Below the pieces are notes generated by a model. It made no database searches. It was not told the origin of the DNA and saw only the letters and a list, made by a program, of their open reading frames with translations. From positions 62,001 through 126,000 of the forward strand of contig JAKEEU010000107.1 of NCBI GenBank assembly GCA_022616415.1: a stretch of 64,000 bases of DNA. The letters are read 5' to 3'. Source of the stretch: Candidatus Zhuqueibacterota bacterium. GTDB taxonomy: Bacteria > Zhuqueibacterota > Zhuqueibacteria > Zhuqueibacterales > Zhuqueibacteraceae. Every line of letters starts with the position of its first letter. The stretch's first letter is position 1. The position numbers and the translations under genes are program-made. Shown here one piece after another: positions 26,304-35,063 of the stretch.

Positions 26304-26695
26304 ATTCTCTCCATGACCTGCTCAGGTGTCGACCAACGACCGGCTTTGATTTCGCGTTCTGATTCGGCGATCTCAGCATGGAAGGAGATTTCATCAAGCA
26401 ATTTGTCAAGGTTGATACCACGAGGGCGAGCCTTGATAAGCGCAACGATTTTTTGAGCATATTCGGCAGTTTTTGAAGTTTTTTGTCGTCCGTTTCGTTC
26501 AAGCGAGAATTTTTTTTGCAGCTTTTCTCTCATTTGTTCATTCGTCACCCAGCGCCCTTCTTCTTGGGCGCGCCGGCTTTCGGCGATTTTGGCGAGGACA
26601 TAAATCTCATGGAGCAGCTTGTCCAAATCAATATGGCGCGGACGCGCATCGATAAGCTCGGCGACTTTGCGGGCATATTCATTGCTTGTCATCAT
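26210..26695 (-). CDS. Putative antitoxin with internally duplicated domain
   Basis: 161 aa. Two tandem copies of a unit of about 57 residues are visible: YARKVAELIDARPRHIDLDKL ... AKIAESRRAQEEGRWVTNEQM, and YAQKIVALIKARPRGINLDKL ... AEIAESEREIKAGRWSTPEQV. The C-terminal tail is basic (RPERKRNSKKSSSK). ATG 26695 follows AGGAG. ATG 26692 is equally possible. The pairing with a RelE/ParE-like toxin implies antitoxin function. The duplication is unusual, since such antitoxins are normally single-domain and 70-100 aa. Confidence 0.7.
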   Translation of the reverse strand: MMTSNEYARKVAELIDARPRHIDLDKLLHEIYVLAKIAESRRAQEEGRWVTNEQMREKLQKKFSLERNGRQKTSKTAEYAQKIVALIKARPRGINLDKLLDEISFHAEIAESEREIKAGRWSTPEQVMERMWKLIYTEFNGRPERKRNSKKSSSKLQRIHA

Positions 26696-26779
26696 TGGCT
26701 CCTTGAAGTGATTGACCGAAAGATACGAAATCAATGATTCAGATGCAAGCGGTTTTATTTCAAATATTGATCCGTGGTC

Positions 26780-28003
26780 TCACCGATACATCAAATACCT
26801 CTCCCGCTTCATGCGATAATCCTCCAAATCTTTTCCCCCCCTTGCCACAATACTGTCCGGCGGTTCGCCGCGCAACAACGCGAATCGAACTTGATCCGTT
26901 CCCATCGCGTGGTCAAAGCTCTTTATACGCGCGGGATTAAAAATTTGCTGCTCGGGGTACAATTTGAGCAACGCCGAAAGAATATGCAACTGCGTTAGCA
27001 CCGGCCGGAATTCGCGGGGATTCGTCAGATGAATTTGCGCTCCGGCAAGCTGCTTGTCTTGGTGGCTGAAATAATACGGCCGAAAATAGAGCGGACGAAA
27101 ACGCACGCCCGGCAAATTGCGGCTGTTCAATTCGGCGGCCAAATTTTCGGGATCGATCCACGTTTGGCCGATCAGCTCGAACGGCAGCGTATAGCCCACG
27201 CCGGTGGAGAGCGACTGCAATTCGCCGATGCCGCCGGTGGCGGCGATATAAAATGCCGTTTCCGGATGCGGCACGTGCGGCGAGGTGAGCACCCACGGCA
27301 AGCCGGTGTCGGCAAAGAGCATCGACCGCTGCCAGCCTTCCATCGGCACCACCGTCAAGTGCGCGTGAATGCCGAACGCTTCATTGAAAAATCTCGCCAG
27401 CTCGCCGACGGTCAAGCCATAAATGTAAGGAATCGGATACATCCCGATGCCGGATTTGAAGCGTTCGTCCAACACCGGTCCTTCGATTAAATCGCCGCCG
27501 AGCGGATCGGGCCGGTCCAGCACCACCACGCGAATGCCGGCTTGGGCCGCGCCTTGCATCGCGAGCGCCAATGTATAAATGTAAGTGTAGACGCGCGAGC
27601 CGATGTCTTGAATATCGTAAATCAGCACTTCGATATTTTGCAGCATCTCGGGCGTTGGCGGCGCCATGGGGCCGTTATACAATGAGTAAATCGGAATGCC
27701 GGTTTTGCGATCGACGCTGTGATTGACTTTCTCACCGGCAAACGCATCGCCGCGCACCCCGTGCTCCGGCCCGAAGAGTGCCACCAAACGCACATTAGGC
27801 AGATTGTGCAAAACATCAATCGTCGAAGCCAAATCCGACGTCACGCCAGTGGGGTTGGTAATCAGCCCGACGCGCTTGCCCTCAATCAAATACTGATATT
27901 GGCTGATGAGAACTTCGATGCCGGGCTTGACTTGTGAAAAGGTTGTGGAAGGGAGGAAACCAATCACGAGAGAGAAAATGGTGGAGAGGAGAATTTTTTG
28001 CAT
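26780..28003 (-). CDS. namZ: Exo-beta-N-acetylmuramidase (NamZ, DUF1343)
   Basis: 407 aa. A signal peptide (LPSTTFSQ) is followed by the NamZ/DUF1343 family sequence: GKRVGLITNPTGV, ALFGPEHGVRGDAFAGE, YDIQDIGSRVYTYIYTL, VVLDRPDPLGG, GLTVGELARFFNE, GVGYTLPFELIGQTW. NamZ removes terminal N-acetylmuramic acid from peptidoglycan chains, so this is a periplasmic or secreted wall-recycling enzyme. ATG 28003 is the only start giving a signal peptide. The 142-codon longer reading overlaps the next gene. Its 3' end is duplicated at 25868-26002. Confidence 0.9.
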   Translation of the reverse strand: MQKILLSTIFSLVIGFLPSTTFSQVKPGIEVLISQYQYLIEGKRVGLITNPTGVTSDLASTIDVLHNLPNVRLVALFGPEHGVRGDAFAGEKVNHSVDRKTGIPIYSLYNGPMAPPTPEMLQNIEVLIYDIQDIGSRVYTYIYTLALAMQGAAQAGIRVVVLDRPDPLGGDLIEGPVLDERFKSGIGMYPIPYIYGLTVGELARFFNEAFGIHAHLTVVPMEGWQRSMLFADTGLPWVLTSPHVPHPETAFYIAATGGIGELQSLSTGVGYTLPFELIGQTWIDPENLAAELNSRNLPGVRFRPLYFRPYYFSHQDKQLAGAQIHLTNPREFRPVLTQLHILSALLKLYPEQQIFNPARIKSFDHAMGTDQVRFALLRGEPPDSIVARGGKDLEDYRMKRERYLMYR

Positions 28004-28054
28004 CGTTGTGTGAATGAGACTGTGAAGGTTAAAATTTGAAAGTTTTACGTTTCC

Positions 28055-28158
28055 CCCCAACGGATAGATGAACCCAACTGTAAAAGGCCTTTTTCCGTTG
28101 GGTTCATCTATCCGTTGGGGAATTTTTTTGATTCCGTGTGAGTTTTTGATCCGTATGG
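28055..28158. repeat. Perfect 24-bp inverted repeat plus solo CACACGGAT arm
   Basis: Arms 28055-28078 and 28097-28120 (CCCCAACGGATAGATG... ) are perfect complements around a loop containing AAAAGGCCTTTT. Immediately after, 28133-28155 repeats the right arm of the element at 26-87. With the element at 28237-28258 this accounts for most of the gap 28004-28259. Confidence 0.85.
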
Positions 28159-28236
28159 TATTTTCTGTGTTGTGGTTGAATCGTGTTACCTTTGGAAAAA
28201 AGCACGACCGCGAAGATTTTACTGCATGGTTCGTTT

Positions 28237-28258
28237 GCAGACTGGCAGTCTGCGTTAC
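28237..28258. repeat. GTARC-edged palindrome at a stop codon
   Basis: GCAGACT-GGC-AGTCTGC followed by GTTAC. Its edge is one base from the TGA of the minus-strand ATPase gene (28260-28262). The copies at 36609-36629 and 55453-55474 have the same one-base spacing. Confidence 0.85.
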
Positions 28259-28259
28259 G

Positions 28260-31200
28260 TCATCTGCCCTCCAACGCAATGATCGCGCACTGCTCCGGCT
28301 TGCCGTGAAAATGCTCGAACACCAGCGGGTCTTTGGTAAAATAAAAAATCTGGTGCGACTCAGCGAGAATGTCGAGGATTTGCAGCGCGTTGGCCATTCT
28401 TCGCGCGTCGGCGTGCACCAGCGGATCATCGAGCAACAGCGGAATGGACTCGCCGCTTTCCGCGAAAAATTCCACCACTGCGGCGCGCAGCAGCAGATAA
28501 ACTTGCTCGATCGTTCCCAGGCTGAGCTTGGTCAACGCCACCGGCGCGGGAACCGCCGGACCTTGCAGGCGCACGGAAAAATCGGCCGGATCGACCATGG
28601 CGTCGACGTAGCGGCCGCCGGTGAGCTTTTCGAGGTGCCGGCCCAAAAATTCATTCAAGCGCGGCGCGAAATTATGGTGCAGCGTTTGGGCGGCATGGGA
28701 AATATAGTCGCGCGCCAGCTCCAGCGCTTGCCGGGCATTTTCCAGGCTGTTGACCTCGGCTTCGACGAGCGCGATATCTTCCTCGATCTCCGCCAAAGGC
28801 GGCAAGCCCTGCAAGCGCGCCTCGACGCGCTCACGCAGCACCGCGAGATTCTGCTCCCTGGCATGAATTTCTTCCAGCACCTTTTCGCGTTTCTTCTGCA
28901 GCTCCGTGCGCGTCACCTCGGTGACCGGCGATGGCGGCAATTTTATCGCGCCATCTTCGTTGTTTGCCGCTGCCGGAAGCGGCGCCGAGGCGGAATCGAA
29001 TGGCTGCAATTCTTCGCGCAAACGGGCGATAGTCGCGGCCAACGTCTCCGGCGTGTCGCCCGCAAGAATTTCGGCGCGCAACGCTTCGGTTTGCTGCAAT
29101 TGCATTTGCCTTGATTCCAGATACTCGCGTTTTTGGCAGCCGCTCAAATAACTCTGAAACGCCTCCTCGCCGGCCGGCTCGTCAATCCCGGCCTTTTGCA
29201 AAATTTCTTCCAGCTCGTTGCTGATCCGCGACAGGACGATTGCAATCTGCTTTTGCTTGTCGTCGATTTGCGCGAGGCGTTGCTGCACCGTGTTTTTCTC
29301 ACTCCACACTTCGTGAGACTGGCGCAGGCGTTGTTCGGCGTCACGCAACGTTTCGATGCCGATATAGCCGATGCCGAGCTTCGCCATCCAAACGGCCAGC
29401 GGCTGCTCGATTTTATTCATTTCATCCTTGAACTTTTGGCGCTTTTGAATTACGCCGCTAAGCTCATCGTATTCCACGCGGCGCTTTTCCAGCTCCTCAA
29501 TCGAGCGGACGCCGTAGCTCGACAGCACCTCGCGCCATTGCTGCCGGTCTTCCATGTAGCGATCTTCGACTTCCAGCAGCCACTGGCCAAGCTCGCGGCT
29601 GCGGGTTCCCCAGCGCACATACAACGCCACGACGACGAGGAGCGCAATGATGCAGGTTGGCAAAATAAAGCCGAGCGCATTGCTGTCGCTGCTAATCAAG
29701 CGGTTCCCCAAGTCCATGACCAAGGCCACGATGGCGATGACTGCTCCCAGTGCGGCCACGCCTTGCCGGCGCTCGCGGTCTTTTTGATGTTCGTCGTAAG
29801 CGGCGCGCGCTTCTTCGACCTCGGCTTCTTCTTCCTTGACGCGCGCTTCGAGCGTTTTGTGCTGTTCGAGCTGCCGCCAATCCAAGCCGGCAAGCGCGGC
29901 GCGGTCGATCTCCGTCAAGCCGGCCTTTTTTACGCTCTCTTCAATGTCGTGCTCGGCGCTCTCATTATTCAAGATTTCTTCGGAAACGGCTTCCCAGCGG
30001 CTGCGCAGCGCCAAAAATTCTTCAAATAAAAACTCCTGCCAAAGATCTTCGGGCACGTGCAGCGTTTCGCTTTTGCCGGCGAGCGCCAGCAACTTCACGT
30101 CGAGGCCGGCCCGCTCGTCGGCCAACAGGCTGCGCAGCTTGTCCTCATGGTTGAAATCGTGCATGAGCTGAAAGAAAAGCTCCTTTTCTTCAACCGGAAA
30201 ATTTTTGTAGGGCAACGCCGCCGCAATTTCCGCCGCCAGCTTTTCGCGCTGCTGCTCGCTTTCTTGGGCACGGCTGAGGCGCGCCTCGAGCTGCGCCAAT
30301 TGATTTTGGATGATTTGCCGATCGAGTCCATCGATTTGCGCGCGCAGCTCGTCCAGCTCCAATTCGATAAATTCGATTTTTTCCATATCGTTTTGCGCCT
30401 CGCGCTGTGTCGCCAGCCGCAAGAGCTGAGTGGCGCGCAGCTCTTCGAGCTGCAAGCGCGCCTGGGGCAGCAGCGCCTTTTGCGAGCGATCGCTGCCAAG
30501 CTCGCGCAATTTTTTCTCGAGACGCTCGATGGCTTGCTCCGCGGAATGGTCCGCGCCGGCGGCGTCGAGCAAGCGCAGGATGGCGTCGGAGACGGCGGTG
30601 GCATCGCGATCCGCCAAAGGCCGCAGCGCGCCCTGTTGCAAACACGCCGTCGCCAGAAAAACCTGGCGGGACATGCCGATTTGCTTCTCCATGAAATCCG
30701 CTTTGCCCCGCAAGGCGGGGCCGCGGCGATAACGCACCAGCCAATCTTCGCCGGTGACCGCATCGAGAAGCTGGGTGGGTACGTCGTCGTTGCCAAAATC
30801 GCGATGGATGAGAAACGCGTGGCCGTCGTCAAGCGCATATTTCAAGCTGCCGCCATAGTCAGATTTGAGGGAAGCCCGGCTGCCGTTCGCGGCGGCAGGT
30901 TTATCAGCGGACTCCTCGGCCGGTGTTGGCTTGTAAGCCGCCGTCGCAGATTGCGCCGCAAAGACGATTCTCGGCTCGCTCACCACTGCAACCGCGGCGG
31001 TTTCCGCCGGCAGCACACTCATCGCTGCTTCGTGTTCAGCCGCCCTCGCCATGGCCGGTTGAATGCGCAACGCTCCGGTTTGCGGCGAATCGATCAACCC
31101 CATTTTTGCCGCGCGGGCGGAGCGGCGCAGCAGCCAGGGGCGATAACGCTCGTGCATCTCCTGATCCTTTTGCAGCGCCCGGCTGTTGTCGTAAAAACCG

Positions 31201-31343
31201 TACAGCAAGGCGATGATCGCTTGTTGCAAAGTCGATTTGCCGGCTTCGTTCGGCCCGAAAATGACGTTGATTTTCGGATGAAATTTGAATTGCGCCTCAC
31301 GCAAGCGCCCGAAACCGTTGAGAGTCATTTCCAGCAATTTCAT
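28260..31343 (-). CDS. yhaN: YhaN-like SMC/Rad50-type DNA repair ATPase
   Basis: 1027 aa. An N-terminal ATPase half with Walker A (FGPNEAGKST, about 29-38), long charged coiled coils, and a C-terminal half with an ABC signature (LSLGTIEQVYLLLRA, about 930-945) and Walker B/D-loop (IPLLLDDPLVHADARR, about 957-972). Two hydrophobic helices (about 521-575) interrupt the coil, as in YhaN proteins, and suggest membrane attachment. Between the Walker A helix and SLKYALDDGHAFLIHRDF there is an Ala/Pro-rich insert of about 90 residues. The start overlaps the stop of the nuclease gene by ATGA, so the two are translationally coupled. It probably works with that nuclease in double-strand-break processing. 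Confidence 0.88.
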   Translation of the reverse strand: MKLLEMTLNGFGRLREAQFKFHPKINVIFGPNEAGKSTLQQAIIALLYGFYDNSRALQKDQEMHERYRPWLLRRSARAAKMGLIDSPQTGALRIQPAMARAAEHEAAMSVLPAETAAVAVVSEPRIVFAAQSATAAYKPTPAEESADKPAAANGSRASLKSDYGGSLKYALDDGHAFLIHRDFGNDDVPTQLLDAVTGEDWLVRYRRGPALRGKADFMEKQIGMSRQVFLATACLQQGALRPLADRDATAVSDAILRLLDAAGADHSAEQAIERLEKKLRELGSDRSQKALLPQARLQLEELRATQLLRLATQREAQNDMEKIEFIELELDELRAQIDGLDRQIIQNQLAQLEARLSRAQESEQQREKLAAEIAAALPYKNFPVEEKELFFQLMHDFNHEDKLRSLLADERAGLDVKLLALAGKSETLHVPEDLWQEFLFEEFLALRSRWEAVSEEILNNESAEHDIEESVKKAGLTEIDRAALAGLDWRQLEQHKTLEARVKEEEAEVEEARAAYDEHQKDRERRQGVAALGAVIAIVALVMDLGNRLISSDSNALGFILPTCIIALLVVVALYVRWGTRSRELGQWLLEVEDRYMEDRQQWREVLSSYGVRSIEELEKRRVEYDELSGVIQKRQKFKDEMNKIEQPLAVWMAKLGIGYIGIETLRDAEQRLRQSHEVWSEKNTVQQRLAQIDDKQKQIAIVLSRISNELEEILQKAGIDEPAGEEAFQSYLSGCQKREYLESRQMQLQQTEALRAEILAGDTPETLAATIARLREELQPFDSASAPLPAAANNEDGAIKLPPSPVTEVTRTELQKKREKVLEEIHAREQNLAVLRERVEARLQGLPPLAEIEEDIALVEAEVNSLENARQALELARDYISHAAQTLHHNFAPRLNEFLGRHLEKLTGGRYVDAMVDPADFSVRLQGPAVPAPVALTKLSLGTIEQVYLLLRAAVVEFFAESGESIPLLLDDPLVHADARRMANALQILDILAESHQIFYFTKDPLVFEHFHGKPEQCAIIALEGR

Positions 31344-32497
31344 CGCAGTGCAATCTCCTCCTGATTGAAAGCTTGCAAGCCGTAAATCAGCGCCTCCATG
31401 TAGCGTTGTTGACTCTGCGGCTCGGCATTGGCGCCTTCGCGCTCGAAGGCCGCCATTATTTCGCGCACAAACGTGCCGCGCACCGTCGGCTCTTGCGCAA
31501 TCTGCTGCACGTCGTCGGAAGGCCGGGTCAGGTTTTCAATGCGCAAGAAGGCGAAATGGCTTTGCACGCGATGGGCGAGGACGGGCAGATCGAGGAAGAG
31601 CGAGGGCTGCGCCTGACCGGCCAACCGCAGGCGCACGAAATCCTCGCTGAAATCCCTCTCGTTTTTCAGCGCGATGATCTTGTCGAAAAGCTGATCGCGG
31701 TGCGCGCAATCGTCAACGGCAACGTCGATGGTCTCAAAATGCAGCTCCGCCAAAGGAATCATCTCGATCTGCGGCGGCTGATCGTTTTCGAGCTGAATCC
31801 ACGCCACGCCGTGCTGGCCGGGTTCGTCGAATCCGAGCGGCTCGGGGCTGCCGGGATAAATCGCCACCGTATTGTTGGCGCGCGCGATTTGCGGCGTGTG
31901 GTAATGGCCGAGCAAAGCCAATGGAAATCCGGCCCGGCGAATGTCTTCGAGAGTCAGCGGCGCATGGTTGCTGCCGTTTGGCGAAGGCGAAGACAAGAGC
32001 GTGGCGTGCAAGAGCAGGATGGGGAAACGTGGGCTGCCGGTTGGCGCCGGCAACTGAAAGTTTTGCAGAAAATTTTGGCGCTCACTCGGCGAGAGATGGC
32101 CGGCGGACCACAGGGAGAAATTTTTTGCCAGCGGCCGCTCGGTGAGGCGGTTGCTGATGAAGATATTGACGTTTTCAGGCCAGCGGCCGCGTTGGTAGAG
32201 CGAGCCGGCATCGGCAGCGTCGTGATTGCCGGGCGCGATGAACACCGGTATCGGCGCCAAACGCGCAAATTCGCCGGCGAGAAATGCCGCCGTATCCGGC
32301 GACAGCCGGGCGTGCTCAAAAAGATCGCCGGCCACGGTCACGGCGTCGGCGCCGCGGCTTTTGGCAAGATCGATGAGGCGGCGCAGCGTCTGCCGCAATT
32401 GCTCCCGGCATCGGCGCGCCAGGGGCGCCGGCAACCGGCTGCCGGTGAACGCGGCATCAAGGTGCAAATCCGCGAAGTGCAAAATCGAAAACGGCAA
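31340..32497 (-). CDS. yhaO: YhaO/SbcD-like metallophosphoesterase nuclease
   Basis: 385 aa from the TTG at 32497. Calcineurin-like phosphoesterase motifs occur in order: FADLHLD, AGDLFEHA, APGNHD, LLHATL, LLGHYHTP. They form the two-metal nuclease site of SbcD/Mre11-type enzymes. TTG 32497 (giving MPFSILHFADLHLD) has GGAG at 9-nt spacing. The upstream ATG and longer reading lie in the repeat at 32544-32620, which I take as untranslated. It is the first gene of a two-gene operon with the SMC-like ATPase. Start choice is moderate, function good. Confidence 0.85.
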   Translation of the reverse strand: MPFSILHFADLHLDAAFTGSRLPAPLARRCREQLRQTLRRLIDLAKSRGADAVTVAGDLFEHARLSPDTAAFLAGEFARLAPIPVFIAPGNHDAADAGSLYQRGRWPENVNIFISNRLTERPLAKNFSLWSAGHLSPSERQNFLQNFQLPAPTGSPRFPILLLHATLLSSPSPNGSNHAPLTLEDIRRAGFPLALLGHYHTPQIARANNTVAIYPGSPEPLGFDEPGQHGVAWIQLENDQPPQIEMIPLAELHFETIDVAVDDCAHRDQLFDKIIALKNERDFSEDFVRLRLAGQAQPSLFLDLPVLAHRVQSHFAFLRIENLTRPSDDVQQIAQEPTVRGTFVREIMAAFEREGANAEPQSQQRYMEALIYGLQAFNQEEIALR

Positions 32498-32543
32498 GGA
32501 ACAAACTCCGACAATTTTATGCTCGTTTCGGGTTAAAATTACA

Positions 32544-32620
32544 GTCATTGCGAGGCGCTCTTCGCCGAAGCAATCTTTTGTTTTTAAAAGATTGCTTCGC
32601 TGAGAAACGCTCGCAATGAC
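32544..32620. repeat. Full GTCATTGCGAG palindromic element
   Basis: Arms 32544-32576 (GTCATTGCGAGGCGCTC... GAAGCAATCT) and 32589-32620 (AGATTGCTTCGC... CGCAATGAC) are complementary with an A/T-rich loop. This sequence type is a familiar dispersed repeat of many environmental bacteria (from memory, unverified). A half copy is at 11474-11508. It lies in the leader of the nuclease gene. Confidence 0.85.
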
Positions 32621-32754
32621 ATTACAAATCAACCTGAAACAAGTATATGACATGCTCAAGGCTGGTCGAGGCGAGCTGCGTTTTTTGTTGACAAACACAA
32701 AAAGATAATAGAATTAAAGCAAAAATGCAAATTTTTATTCAATAAAATTTCACG

Positions 32755-32783
32755 TTGCAGATCAGCAATCTTTTGCCTATATT
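32755..32783 (+). promoter_or_regulatory. Sigma70-like promoter for the LpoB operon
   Basis: TTGCAG (32755-32760), 17 nt, TATATT (32778-32783). The start codon is at 32948, so the transcript would carry the layered hairpin at 32827-32914. A second weaker TTGACA is at 32688-32693 with poor spacing to a -10. Confidence 0.55.
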
Positions 32784-32826
32784 AACTTTCAGGAAAGGAA
32801 AGCATCCTCAAAATAATTCCAATCGC

Positions 32827-32914
32827 ATGAATTTAGCGGTCTGAACCGGAGTGCAATGCTTTAGCATTGCCCCGCTGCGAGCGGGGGACTCCGAGTTCAT
32901 TTGGCTAAATTCAT
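32827..32914. repeat. Three-layer palindromic leader element
   Basis: Outermost ATGAATTTAGC (32827-32837) pairs with GCTAAATTCAT (32904-32914). Next CGGAGT (32847-32852) pairs with ACTCCG (32888-32893). Inside are two adjacent hairpins, GCAATGCT/AGCATTGC (32853-32870) and CCCGCT/AGCGGG (32871-32885). The inner part matches the cruciform plan at 14094 and 58650. It ends 34 nt before the LpoB-like start codon. Confidence 0.75.
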
Positions 32915-32947
32915 ACTTTCGATCAAGAATTGGAGGTGAGGCTCAAG

Positions 32948-33544
32948 ATGAAAAGCTTGCTTATTTTATTAACGAGCGTCATGCTGTTGGTGAATTGTGC
33001 TCCCTCCACGCGGGTTTCGCGCATCGAGAGCACGGCGACAACCGATCTCAGCGGCCGTTGGAACGACACGGATTCGCGGCTGGTCGCCGAAGAGATGATT
33101 AAAGACGTTTTGCAGCGGCCGTGGCTGCAAAGTCATCTGGCCAACACCGCGCAAAAGCCGACGGTCATTGTCGGCCAGATTCGCAATCTTTCGAGCGAGC
33201 ATATCAGCACCGAAACTTTCATCAAAGACATCGAGCGCGAGCTGATTAACTCCGGGCAAGTGCGGTTCGTCGCCAGCCGGGACGAGCGGCAGGGCGTGCG
33301 TGACGAGCGCTTCGAGCAACAGCATTTCGCTTCCGAGGCTTCGATGAAAGCGTGGGCGCAGGAGCTGGGCGCCGATTACATGCTCATCGGCAGCATCAAA
33401 ACGATCACCGACGCCGTCGAAGGCAAACAGGTGGTTTACTATCAGGTCGACCTCGAGCTGGTTCAGATCGAATCCACCGAAAAGGTTTGGATCGGCAGCA
33501 AAAAAATCAAAAAGGCCATCGAAAGAAGCAAAGTGCGGCTGTGA
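32948..33544 (+). CDS. lpoB: LpoB-family lipoprotein (PBP activator-like)
   Basis: 198 aa. A lipoprotein signal with LLVNC is followed by the LpoB/COG3417 pattern: DLSGRWNDTDSRLVAEEMIKDVL, PTVIVGQIRNLSSEHI, FIKDIERELINSGQVRFV, LGADYMLIGSI, VYYQVDLELV. LpoB activates peptidoglycan synthase PBP1b in enterobacteria. Here an analogous outer-membrane role is likely but unproven. ATG 32948 follows GGAGGTGAGG. The stop overlaps the next gene's GTG by 4 nt. Confidence 0.83.
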   Translation: MKSLLILLTSVMLLVNCAPSTRVSRIESTATTDLSGRWNDTDSRLVAEEMIKDVLQRPWLQSHLANTAQKPTVIVGQIRNLSSEHISTETFIKDIERELINSGQVRFVASRDERQGVRDERFEQQHFASEASMKAWAQELGADYMLIGSIKTITDAVEGKQVVYYQVDLELVQIESTEKVWIGSKKIKKAIERSKVRL

Positions 33545-35001
33545 AAGGGCGATTATTAAACGCGTTGTTTTTGCCTGCCGTGCTCGCTGGTTGCGCGGCT
33601 TTGATCACCCAGACGGAAATTTATAAGGAGATTACGCCCAGGATTCGAAACCAAAATTGGGAAGCGGCGATCAGCGAGATTGAAAAGGCGCGCGAGCGCG
33701 GCGCGTATCCCGGCAAGGATGAATTGCTTTACCTTCTGGATATGGGCATTCTGCACCATTACGCCGGGGATTACGCTGAGAGCAATGATTATCTCGAGAT
33801 AGCCGAACGCAGCATCGAAGAGTTGTATACTGCCAGCGTCTCGCGTGCCGCACTGTCCATGCTGCTCAATGACAACGTGCTCGAGTATCGCGGCGAGGAT
33901 TACGAAGATATCTACCTCAACGTCTTCAAGGCGCTCAATTATTTGGCGCTCGACCAACATGACGAGGCTCTGGTTGAAATCCGGCGCCTCAACAACAAGC
34001 TGCAGCTTTGGGGCGATAAGTACGGCAAACTGGCGGAGTCGTTGAATCGGTTCGAGGACGAGCACGTTGAGTTCAAAGCAAAGGAAGTTGATTTCCACAA
34101 TGACGCGCTCGGCCGTTATCTTGGCGCTTTGCTTTATTACTACGGCGGCCAATATGATGATGCGCGCATCGATTTGGAAAATTACCGCTACGCCATAACC
34201 GCACAGCCAGGACTTTACTCCCATTCACCTATCGAACTGGAATTGAGCGCGCTCGATACCAGTCTGTTGCACGTCGTCGCTTTCACCGGCGTGGCTCCGG
34301 AAAAAGTTCCGGTGGAGTTTCGCCTGCACACTGGCAAGAATCATCTGCTGGTTTTTCCGGCGCATCGAGGCCAAAGCTTCGCCCAACGCTTTGATTGGGA
34401 GGGCCTGGCTGAAGGCTATTATTTCAAATTCGCCGTGCCCGAGCTGCGGCGAAACCACAGCCAAGTTGTAGCCATCGAGGTTTATGCCAATGGTCAATAT
34501 CTTGGCGCTTTGCAGCTTCTCGAAGACATGTCGCGCGTCGCCGAAGTGGCGTTTCAAAGAAATCAATCGCTGGTCTACTTGAAGTCCATCACTCGCACGG
34601 TGTTGAAAGGAATTGCCGGCAAAAAGGCGAAAGAAAAATTTGCCGATGAAGAGCAAACCGAAGATAAAAAGGAAGAAAAGACAGAAAAGAAAGACCAAAA
34701 AGAAAAGAAAAAAGATGAAGAGAGCGAAGAAAAGAAAAGCGGCAGAGGGAAGTTCTCCAAGTGGCTTTTCTCGGCGGTGGTCGATGTGGTAACTGAAATT
34801 TCTGAGCAGGCGGATTTGCGCACGTGGCGGACGATGCCCGGCACGGCGCACGCGGGTTATTTTCCCCTGGCGGAGGGAACTTATGACGTCAGCCTCCGCT
34901 TTCTTGATGCGCAACGAAGGATTTTGTGGCGGCAAGAATTTCAGCAAGTGAAGATTGCGCGCGCCCGGTTGAATTTTCTTGAAGGGGTGTTTTTGCGGTA
35001 G
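33541..35001 (+). CDS. COG3014-like lipoprotein, LpoB partner
   Basis: 486 aa from a GTG that overlaps the LpoB stop (GTGA), so translation is coupled. Lipobox AVLAGC. The N-terminal half is helical and TPR-like (EKARERGAYPGKDELLYLLDMGILHHYAGDYAESN, YYYGGQYDDARIDLENYRYA). A beta-rich part follows, then an extremely charged Lys/Glu segment (about residues 365-400), and a C-terminal segment ending in ARLNFLEGVFLR. Genes of this type often neighbour LpoB-like genes. The role is unknown but probably periplasmic envelope work. The long in-frame reading upstream of 33541 is inside the LpoB gene and is rejected. Confidence 0.8.
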   Translation: MKGRLLNALFLPAVLAGCAALITQTEIYKEITPRIRNQNWEAAISEIEKARERGAYPGKDELLYLLDMGILHHYAGDYAESNDYLEIAERSIEELYTASVSRAALSMLLNDNVLEYRGEDYEDIYLNVFKALNYLALDQHDEALVEIRRLNNKLQLWGDKYGKLAESLNRFEDEHVEFKAKEVDFHNDALGRYLGALLYYYGGQYDDARIDLENYRYAITAQPGLYSHSPIELELSALDTSLLHVVAFTGVAPEKVPVEFRLHTGKNHLLVFPAHRGQSFAQRFDWEGLAEGYYFKFAVPELRRNHSQVVAIEVYANGQYLGALQLLEDMSRVAEVAFQRNQSLVYLKSITRTVLKGIAGKKAKEKFADEEQTEDKKEEKTEKKDQKEKKKDEESEEKKSGRGKFSKWLFSAVVDVVTEISEQADLRTWRTMPGTAHAGYFPLAEGTYDVSLRFLDAQRRILWRQEFQQVKIARARLNFLEGVFLR

Positions 35002-35063
35002 CCGTTTTTATGGTATCTTCATCAAGCGCTATTTGTAATCCCTCGGTTACGAAGAGAAAGGAA

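Noticed and set aside
28004..28429. N-terminal extension of NamZ
   Set aside because: It would overlap the ATPase gene and remove the signal peptide from the N-terminus.
31094..31364. Plus-strand ORFs opposite the YhaN-like gene (up to 435 codons)
   Set aside because: GC-rich antisense frames without motifs. The minus-strand protein has full ATPase motifs.
33352..33540. N-terminal extension of the COG3014-like lipoprotein
   Set aside because: It lies in another frame of the LpoB gene. The GTG at 33541 gives a lipobox and coupled translation.
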